From Actinomycetota bacterium (lineage in GTDB: Bacteria; Actinomycetota; Actinomycetes; Nanopelagicales; Nanopelagicaceae), in contig WLDZ01000079.1 in NCBI GenBank assembly GCA_009704515.1, positions 1-5,048 of the forward strand: 5,048 nt of DNA, given 5' to 3'. The translations under genes and the position numbers were made by a program. Numbering within the stretch: the first letter of the stretch is position 1; each line of letters opens with the position of its first letter. The notes under the pieces are model-generated. The model did no database searches, was not told the origin of the DNA, and worked only from the letters and a program-made list of their open reading frames with translations. Below are positions 1 through 5,048 of the stretch, piece after piece.

Positions 1-284
1 ACTTCGATAACTGGAACGGAATAACGTTCACGTGCATCGCGCAACATTGCGGCACTGGCAGTATTACATGCAATCACTATCGCTTTGACGCCTTCTCCAA
101 CAAGAAAGTCGAGAGTCTCGAGTGAGAAATCACGAACTTCTGCCAGCGACCGCGGACCGTAAGGGCCTCTCGCGGTGTCGCCAATGTAAAGAATTGATTC
201 GTGTGGAAGTTGATCGATTATTGCTCGTGCAACCGTTAATCCGCCGACGCCAGAATCAAAGATTCCAATAGGTGCATCGCTCAT
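1..284 (-). CDS. murI: Glutamate racemase, N-terminal part (cut by window edge)
   Basis: MurI interconverts L- and D-glutamate in the cytoplasm and supplies D-Glu for peptidoglycan precursors. Translating from the ATG at 282-284 gives 94 complete residues before the window ends; the family is usually about 260-275 aa, so roughly the first third is present. Visible motifs are the N-terminal [13 protein letters not shown] (residues 6-18) with the catalytic-region Asp10-Ser11, the [13 protein letters not shown] block (33-45), and IACNTASAA (71-79) with the first catalytic cysteine, Cys73, followed by Asn74. The second catalytic cysteine lies outside the window. The start is well fixed because the IGIFDSG motif begins six residues in, as is usual. 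No Shine-Dalgarno sequence is present; a TACGAT hexamer sits 6 nt before the ATG. The gene follows cysM after 52 bp. The same cysM-to-murI order occurs in Mycobacterium tuberculosis, where a rhomboid gene lies between them. The assignment is secure; the 3' end is unknown. Confidence 0.96.
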   Translation of the reverse strand, partial: MSDAPIGIFDSGVGGLTVARAIIDQLPHESILYIGDTARGPYGPRSLAEVRDFSLETLDFLVGEGVKAIVIACNTASAAMLRDARERYSVPVIE

Positions 285-290
285 GTGCTA

Positions 291-296
291 ATCGTA
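291..296 (-). promoter_or_regulatory. Putative -10 element of a leaderless murI promoter
   Basis: Read on the minus strand the hexamer is TACGAT, which fits the actinobacterial TANNNT -10 pattern and ends exactly 6 nt before the murI ATG. Transcription would then begin at or next to the A of the start codon. No convincing -35 was found; a weak TTCCAC (316-321) lies 19 nt upstream. The 52-bp gap before murI is the largest spacer inside the block, which suits an internal promoter. This is inference from position and pattern. Confidence 0.5.
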
Positions 297-321
297 CGAT
301 GTAGAGGGATGAAAGGTGGAA

Positions 322-1571
<1,250 letters not shown>

Positions 1572-1577
1572 AACCGT

Positions 1578-1583
1578 ATTATG
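1578..1583 (-). promoter_or_regulatory. Possible -10 element before cysO
   Basis: The minus-strand hexamer CATAAT differs from TATAAT at one base and ends 6 nt before the cysO ATG, the spacing expected for a leaderless transcript. A weak TTACCG (1602-1607) lies 18 nt upstream as a possible -35. The first base does not fit TANNNT, so support is weaker than for mec or DUF3039. Confidence 0.35.
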
Positions 1584-1596
1584 ACGAAAATAAGGC

Positions 1597-2013
1597 CTAT
1601 GCGGTAATTGAAACTTCTTCTTCGGTTACAACCCCATCAATAATGCGAAATGAGCGGAATTCAGTCGCAGGTGCAATCTCTTCGCGTGTAGAAACTAGGA
1701 CGTAATGCGCCCCTGGCTCGCCCGCATAGGCGATATCCGTGCGCGAAGGACGCGCCTCAGTCTCTGTGTGCGAGTGATAGATGACAACAATTTCTTCATC
1801 TTTATCATCGACTTCACGGTAGAGCGCGAGTAAATCTTTGGGATCAAACTCATAAAAAGTTGGTGAGTGCGCCGCATTAATCATCGGCTTCAGGCGAACT
1901 GGCGAATCAGAACCAACTGGACCAAGAATTACGCCGCAGCATTCGTCGGGGTATTCAACGCGCGATTGTTCGAGAATCGCATCGACGATTTGTTGCGAGA
2001 TAGTCAGAGCCAT
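1597..2013 (-). CDS. mec: JAMM/MPN+ metallopeptidase, Mec-type (CysO-cysteine hydrolase)
   Basis: This 138-aa cytoplasmic zinc peptidase belongs to the JAB1/MPN/Mov34 family. The mycobacterial homologue releases free cysteine from the C-terminus of CysO-Cys. The complete JAMM signature is present: Glu24 in YPDECCGVILG (21-31), then His80-Ser-His82 in YHSHTETEARPS, Ser90 and Asp93, giving HxH-x7-S-x2-D. Length is usual for the family. Its position directly before cysO and cysM fixes its likely substrate. Because CysO here ends in Gly-Gly-Ser-Lys, the same enzyme could also trim the Ser-Lys pair, as QbsD and HcyD trim QbsE and HcyS in other thiocarboxylate pathways; that second role is inference. 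The ATG (2011-2013) follows the DUF2017 stop by 9 bp, has no Shine-Dalgarno sequence, and is preceded at 6 nt by TAGAAT. The peptidase gene that lies between DUF2017 and mec in M. tuberculosis is absent. Confidence 0.95.
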   Translation of the reverse strand: MALTISQQIVDAILEQSRVEYPDECCGVILGPVGSDSPVRLKPMINAAHSPTFYEFDPKDLLALYREVDDKDEEIVVIYHSHTETEARPSRTDIAYAGEPGAHYVLVSTREEIAPATEFRSFRIIDGVVTEEEVSITA

Positions 2014-2019
2014 ATGAGA

Positions 2020-2025
2020 ATTCTA
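2020..2025 (-). promoter_or_regulatory. Putative -10 element of a leaderless mec promoter
   Basis: The minus-strand hexamer TAGAAT fits TANNNT, is one base from TATAAT, and ends exactly 6 nt before the mec ATG. Its first three bases are the DUF2017 stop codon TAG. No good -35 is visible at standard spacing. If active, it would let the cysteine genes be transcribed separately from clpS and DUF2017. Because the stop codon supplies the TA, chance is a larger concern here than elsewhere. Confidence 0.45.
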
Positions 2026-2583
2026 ATCTACTTCGCTCATCAAAGCTTCCAAAAGAGACTCTTGCAACCAGCCGAGCCAGCTATAGACGGCATAAACACC
2101 GCGGAGCGGATCATCTGGAGTTAGTAGCTCAAGATGTTCATAGTTGTTATCTTCAATCTTTAAGCGAACGCCTAAAGCTAAGCGAATATCGTTGAGCCCA
2201 CCGAGCCAAGCATTTGCACTGTCGTGGTCGAGTTCGACATCTCCCTCTGGAGAACTTTTCAGCGCCATGCGAATCGACATTGCATGAGCTTGTTTCTTTC
2301 CGCGCAAAGTTGATTCGGTATAACGACGGAACTCTGCTGCATCTACTTGATCTGCATATGCATTTGGCAAGAGACGGTGAAGTACTTCATCATCTGGCGG
2401 TGCATCGTGTGAAGTTATTCCAACCATGGCAGCTAAGGGATCTTCATGACCATGATCGACGCGTTCTGCTAAGAGTTCGATTATTTGTTCACAGAGATTG
2501 ATAAGAACATCTTTCTCGCTCTCATCAAATTGAATGAGATAAGAGTGTTCACCATGGCGCTTAAATCCATCAGAGGCAGCCAT
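2023..2583 (-). CDS. DUF2017 family protein, function unknown
   Basis: This 186-aa soluble protein has no signal peptide or membrane segment. It matches the actinobacterial DUF2017 family, typically encoded next to clpS; no biochemical function is established that I know of. Family-like blocks seen: DPLAAMVGI (48-56), EVLHRLLPNAY (66-76), AAEFRRYTESTLRGKK (82-97), NAWLGGLNDIRLALGVRL (124-141) and VYAVYSWLGWLQESLLEAL (163-181). The sequence appears mostly helical with many acidic residues. The ATG (2581-2583) overlaps the clpS TGA as TGATG, a one-base overlap that implies translational coupling and similar amounts of the two proteins. The constant pairing suggests a role with ClpS or the Clp protease, but that is guilt by association. 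The stop lies 9 bp before mec. Confidence 0.9.
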   Translation of the reverse strand: MAASDGFKRHGEHSYLIQFDESEKDVLINLCEQIIELLAERVDHGHEDPLAAMVGITSHDAPPDDEVLHRLLPNAYADQVDAAEFRRYTESTLRGKKQAHAMSIRMALKSSPEGDVELDHDSANAWLGGLNDIRLALGVRLKIEDNNYEHLELLTPDDPLRGVYAVYSWLGWLQESLLEALMSEVD

Positions 2584-2879
2584 CAGATTGCTTGGTCTCC
2601 TCGCTGGATTGTCGCCCAGAGTCCGTATTCATGAAGGCGAGCAACATCGTGCTCCATCTCTTCGCGACCGCCAGTTGAAACAACGGCTTTCCCTTCATTG
2701 TGAACCTGCAGCATTAGCTCTGTCGCCTTTGCCTTGGAATACCCAAAGAGCTCCATAAAGACATATGTGACATAGCTCTGCAGATTTACAGGGTCATCCC
2801 AAACAATTGTGACCCATGGAGAATTATTCGAAAAGATCTCTCGAATTTGCGCCTCTACTGCATCTGCTGTCTTGACCAT
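2583..2879 (-). CDS. clpS: ATP-dependent Clp protease adaptor ClpS
   Basis: ClpS binds proteins with destabilising N-terminal residues and hands them to the ClpA/ClpC unfoldase of the Clp protease. From the ATG at 2877-2879 the protein is 98 aa. Seen: [19 protein letters not shown] (22-40) with the Asp28-Asp29 pair of the N-degron pocket, [21 protein letters not shown] with the pocket His60, and GLWATIQ near the C-terminus. This is the actinobacterial form (WDDP in place of the NDD of E. coli). An in-frame GTG at 2916-2918 would add 13 residues (111 aa) and overlap the upstream gene by 32 bp. I prefer the ATG because it falls 7 bp after the upstream stop, but the GTG has a TATTCT hexamer (2924-2929) 5 nt ahead, so the choice is open. 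The variable N-terminal tail before the folded core is normal for ClpS. The gene ends in a one-base TGATG overlap with DUF2017. Confidence 0.93.
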   Translation of the reverse strand: MVKTADAVEAQIREIFSNNSPWVTIVWDDPVNLQSYVTYVFMELFGYSKAKATELMLQVHNEGKAVVSTGGREEMEHDVARLHEYGLWATIQRGDQAI

Positions 2880-2886
2880 CACTGGT

Positions 2887-4680
2887 CTATTTAACCAATT
2901 CTGGAGTGAATGGACCACGTATCAGAATAGAAAACTGTGGAGAGGTCGTGACTGGGTAGAGATCTTGCGCGGCAGCGCTCACGCGCAGATTGAGGACTCC
3001 GCGCTTTGTGTTCTTTACGACAAACTTAAATTCTCCACGCGCATCTGTCGGTACTGCTGCACCGAAGGCAACCCACTTGCCGTTCAAGAAAGTTTCCAGC
3101 GTAATCAGATTGGCTTCGATGCGAGGGCGGATTGAACCTGTGACCGTGAAGCTCTCACCTTGGCGAACCGAAGCAGGTGCTGACAAAACAAGTAATCGTG
3201 AGATTGATATATCAATCTCGTTACTTTCGCTGTCAGTTAAAAACTCACTTTCTTTAGTAGTGATTCTTAGCTTTGAATTTTGGCCTAAGTAAAGTTCCTT
3301 TGAAAACTTTCCAGAATCATCAGTTATTACCGAAGCAAGTAACTCCCAAGCACCATTTTTCTCAGAATATCGCTCGATGCTAACTGGCTCCTGCTTGACT
3401 GGTAAATCATTCTTAATCGTAAGTGAGCCTGTAAGAGTTATAGCCTCTCCATAGTTGATAGCTGACTGGTCAATAGTTAACGTGGACTTAACTTTACTTT
3501 GTGCCAGACTTTGTGCGATTTGTTTAATTCCGTCGTAGGCATTTTCATCTTCCATGCCTAAGGTCCACATGGCGATTCCGCCTAATTTATATTTAGCTAC
3601 CAGGGCTGCTCTGACAGTCAGTGCACGCTGATCTTGATACCAAACTGTGCGCTTGACTGTACAAGTTGTGGCAAGACCAGCTGCAGTCTGTCCGTTGTAC
3701 TGCCTCTGATAATCAAAAGTCATCTCTTGATGTTGCTCGTTATATTGCGGAACAAAACCTAAAGTTCCGCGATTATCGCGCACCCAACTCATTGGATGTT
3801 CGGTCCGAGCATTGACTTTAAAGGCTTTTGCGACATTTGCAGGACAAACTCCATCAACTGCGGTAATCCAGTTTCGAACATATCCGGGTAAACCTAAATA
3901 AACTTTTGATGATGGCATCGCTGAAACTGCATACTGAATTGTCTTCTCTGTCCACGCCAACGGACCAATTGGTCCCGGTCTAGCAACTGAGTAGTCATAT
4001 GCCATATATCTAAGACGATCTATATATGGACCAATCTTTGCCCACTCGTAAAAGTAGTAACCCTTCTGCTTTGCAGTTGGATCGAATACATATGGAGTAG
4101 AGACAGAGAGCAACTTACCTTTAGGGCGTAACGATGCCGATAATTCTTTAACAAGTGCTACCCAAGCTACTGCAGTATTTTTCCATGTTGAAGATTTATC
4201 AACAAAAGCGAAGCCCTCAAAATCTAAATCGATTCCAGCGAATTTATTATCAACCACAAGAGCTGTAATAAGTGCGACCATCTCGGTTCGCGACTTTGGA
4301 TTAGCCATCAGACCCGAAAGAACGTTCTCATCAGTTCCATCGGTAATAGTTGGTATTGCTTTAATGCCTAGAGCGGTTAACGAATCAATAACAACTGATG
4401 GTTTTGCGCCTCGGGGACCAACGAATGGCGTATAGAGATCAGTAATGCGCATCTTCTTGCTTGTTGAATTGTATTTAAGGGTGTACCAAAAAGGCATTAC
4501 CTCATTTATATACGCGGTGTTGGACTCAATGCTCGCAAGAGATCTCTTTGTCGAGTAATAAGGCATCCAACCTGAAATAATCTGTCGCGCTTCTTCATCG
4601 GCAGTAGCTGGCGGGGATGAAAAGAGAGTTGCGAAGAGAACAACAATCAGCGATGTATAGATAGAGCGCGGGAACTTCAC
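2887..4680 (-). CDS. Secreted glycoside hydrolase family 18 protein with two Ig-like domains
   Basis: This 597-aa exported protein starts at GTG (4678-4680), 8 bp after the DUF3039 stop; an in-frame TGA at 4693-4695 rules out any longer form beyond a few codons. Residues 1-27 form a signal peptide (Lys/Arg, then [10 protein letters not shown], then cleavage site ATA before Asp28). Residues ~33-395 are a GH18 barrel of the YaaH-like style: GWMPYYS near the start, [12 protein letters not shown] (146-157) with catalytic Glu155 and Asp153, MAYDYS (226-231) with Tyr228-Asp229, and a closing [12 protein letters not shown] with Trp372. The first Asp of the DxxDxDxE motif is replaced by Ala148. Two cysteines, 279 and 340, could form a disulfide. 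Two Ig-like domains follow (~400-495 and ~497-590), sharing a G-E-(A/S)-x-T-(L/V)-T-G-S strand. There is no LPXTG or C-terminal membrane anchor. The substrate could be chitin or a peptidoglycan-type GlcNAc polymer; sequence alone cannot decide. Sampled rows hand-count somewhat lower GC than the neighbouring genes. Confidence 0.88.
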   Translation of the reverse strand: MKFPRSIYTSLIVVLFATLFSSPPATADEEARQIISGWMPYYSTKRSLASIESNTAYINEVMPFWYTLKYNSTSKKMRITDLYTPFVGPRGAKPSVVIDSLTALGIKAIPTITDGTDENVLSGLMANPKSRTEMVALITALVVDNKFAGIDLDFEGFAFVDKSSTWKNTAVAWVALVKELSASLRPKGKLLSVSTPYVFDPTAKQKGYYFYEWAKIGPYIDRLRYMAYDYSVARPGPIGPLAWTEKTIQYAVSAMPSSKVYLGLPGYVRNWITAVDGVCPANVAKAFKVNARTEHPMSWVRDNRGTLGFVPQYNEQHQEMTFDYQRQYNGQTAAGLATTCTVKRTVWYQDQRALTVRAALVAKYKLGGIAMWTLGMEDENAYDGIKQIAQSLAQSKVKSTLTIDQSAINYGEAITLTGSLTIKNDLPVKQEPVSIERYSEKNGAWELLASVITDDSGKFSKELYLGQNSKLRITTKESEFLTDSESNEIDISISRLLVLSAPASVRQGESFTVTGSIRPRIEANLITLETFLNGKWVAFGAAVPTDARGEFKFVVKNTKRGVLNLRVSAAAQDLYPVTTSPQFSILIRGPFTPELVK

Positions 4681-4685
4681 TTTAA

Positions 4686-4691
4686 ATGTTA
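4686..4691 (-). promoter_or_regulatory. Possible -10-like hexamer before the GH18 gene
   Basis: The minus-strand hexamer TAACAT fits TANNNT and ends 5 nt before the GTG start. Its first three bases are the DUF3039 stop codon TAA. The spacing is one base short of the other candidates and the stop codon supplies the TA, so this may be chance. No Shine-Dalgarno sequence is present either. Confidence 0.25.
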
Positions 4692-4937
4692 TTCACTATC
4701 TTCTGGGCCTGGGCGAAGCCCTTCGAAGATATCTTTACATGTTGGGCAGATTGGATAATTAGATGGGTCGCGCGATGGCACCCACTTCTTTCCACAGAGC
4801 GCCTTCACAGCTTTTCCAGTTACAGCTGATTCAACGACCTTCTCTTTTTTGATGTAATGCGCGAAAAGGTCGTGGCCACCATTGGAATCTTGAGTCTTTG
4901 GCGCAGTCTTAGTGCGCTCGTCAGTAAAGAATCCCAT
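4689..4937 (-). CDS. DUF3039 family small protein, possible zinc site
   Basis: This 82-aa soluble protein matches the actinobacterial DUF3039 family, whose function is not known to me. The first ~20 residues are polar and probably disordered. The conserved core follows: DLFAHYIKKEKVVESAV (23-39), GKAVKALCGKKWVPSRDP (41-58), and YPICPTCKDIFEGLRPG (61-77). Cys48, Cys64 and Cys67 (CPTC), with His27 or His22, could make a CHCC-type zinc site; that is a structural guess from residue spacing. The ATG (4935-4937) is the first gene start in the visible block and has no Shine-Dalgarno sequence, but a TAAACT hexamer 6 nt upstream suggests a leaderless promoter driving the block. A different-frame open stretch covering 4820-5035 overlaps it and is not considered real. 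The gene is 8 bp upstream of the GH18 gene, so the two are probably co-transcribed. Confidence 0.88.
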   Translation of the reverse strand: MGFFTDERTKTAPKTQDSNGGHDLFAHYIKKEKVVESAVTGKAVKALCGKKWVPSRDPSNYPICPTCKDIFEGLRPGPEDSE

Positions 4938-4943
4938 ATCGCG

Positions 4944-4949
4944 AGTTTA
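4944..4949 (-). promoter_or_regulatory. Putative -10 element of a leaderless DUF3039 promoter
   Basis: The minus-strand hexamer TAAACT fits TANNNT and ends exactly 6 nt (CGCGAT) before the ATG, which would place the transcription start at the A of the start codon. No convincing -35 is present; TCACTT (4965-4970) lies 15 nt upstream. It precedes the first gene after a 111-bp gene-free region, where a promoter is expected. This is the best-supported promoter in the window. Confidence 0.55.
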
Positions 4950-5030
4950 CCGTTGCAAGGCGTGAAGTGAGGCTGAACCGAGCGAGTGGTTAAATGGTGA
5001 AAACCGTGTGAAATGAGGGCGCTATTGAAG

Positions 5031-5045
5031 ACCATTCTTAATGGT
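5031..5045. repeat. Short inverted repeat upstream of DUF3039
   Basis: ACCATT and AATGGT form perfect 6-bp arms around a 3-nt spacer (CTT). On the minus strand no T-run follows. It could be an operator half-site pair or a weak hairpin belonging to the gene beyond the edge; length alone makes chance possible. Confidence 0.3.
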
Positions 5046-5048
5046 TAA

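Larger units (their letters stand above)
4938..5048. other. Non-coding upstream region at the window edge
   Basis: These 111 bases hold no recognisable gene. They contain the putative DUF3039 -10 element, a 6-bp inverted repeat at 5031-5045, and two copies of TGGTTAA (4987-4993 and 5042-5048). This is the longest gene-free stretch in the window and probably carries the promoter of the block. Confidence 0.6.

Noticed and set aside
1867..3292. Plus-strand open frames opposite mec, DUF2017, clpS and the GH18 3' end
   Set aside because: Each mirrors a well-supported minus-strand gene and shows no family motif.
4820..5035. 71-codon minus-strand frame overlapping DUF3039
   Set aside because: It overlaps the DUF3039 core in another frame, has no recognisable motif, and would remove the upstream promoter region.
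5013..5048. 11-codon plus-strand frame ending at the window edge
   Set aside because: It is too short to support, has no ribosome binding site, and overlaps the inverted repeat; likely chance.

Overview
All eight recognisable genes lie on the minus strand and are packed almost without gaps, so the window reads as one co-oriented block transcribed from right to left. The protein families are actinobacterial: DUF3039, DUF2017, an actinobacterial-type ClpS, and the CysM/CysO/Mec cysteine set. Base composition is low for the phylum (sampled rows hand-count mostly between about 35 and 55% GC) and spacers are tiny. Together this suggests a streamlined, low-GC actinobacterium, for example a freshwater Nanopelagicales (acI) type. 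The lineage is an inference; no marker gene here proves it.

Layout in transcription order (right to left): 4938-5048 non-coding upstream region; 4689-4937 DUF3039 small Cys-rich protein; 2887-4680 secreted glycoside hydrolase family 18 protein with two C-terminal Ig-like domains; 2583-2879 (or 2918) ClpS; 2023-2583 DUF2017, overlapping clpS by one base; 1597-2013 Mec-type JAMM metallopeptidase; 1293-1571 CysO sulfur-carrier protein; 337-1287 CysM O-phosphoserine sulfhydrylase; 1-284 the N-terminal third of MurI glutamate racemase, cut by the window edge.

The core is a shortened form of the mycobacterial clpS-DUF2017-(peptidase)-mec-cysO-cysM-(rhomboid)-murI neighbourhood, with the two bracketed genes absent. 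CysO, CysM and Mec form a complete cysteine route: sulfur is carried as a thiocarboxylate on the CysO C-terminus, CysM adds it to O-phosphoserine to give CysO-Cys, and Mec releases cysteine. The activating enzyme that loads sulfur (MoeZ/MoeB type) is not in the window. ClpS selects N-degron substrates for Clp protease, and MurI supplies D-glutamate for peptidoglycan.

Two points deserve attention. CysO here does not end in the usual Gly-Gly but in Gly-Gly-Ser-Lys, so it looks like a pro-protein that must lose two residues before activation, with the adjacent Mec as the obvious candidate protease. Also, several genes lack a Shine-Dalgarno sequence and instead carry a TANNNT -10-like hexamer exactly 6 nt before the start codon (murI, mec, DUF3039; an imperfect one at cysO), the signature of leaderless transcription from internal promoters. 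No tRNA, rRNA, CRISPR, mobile element or clear terminator was seen.
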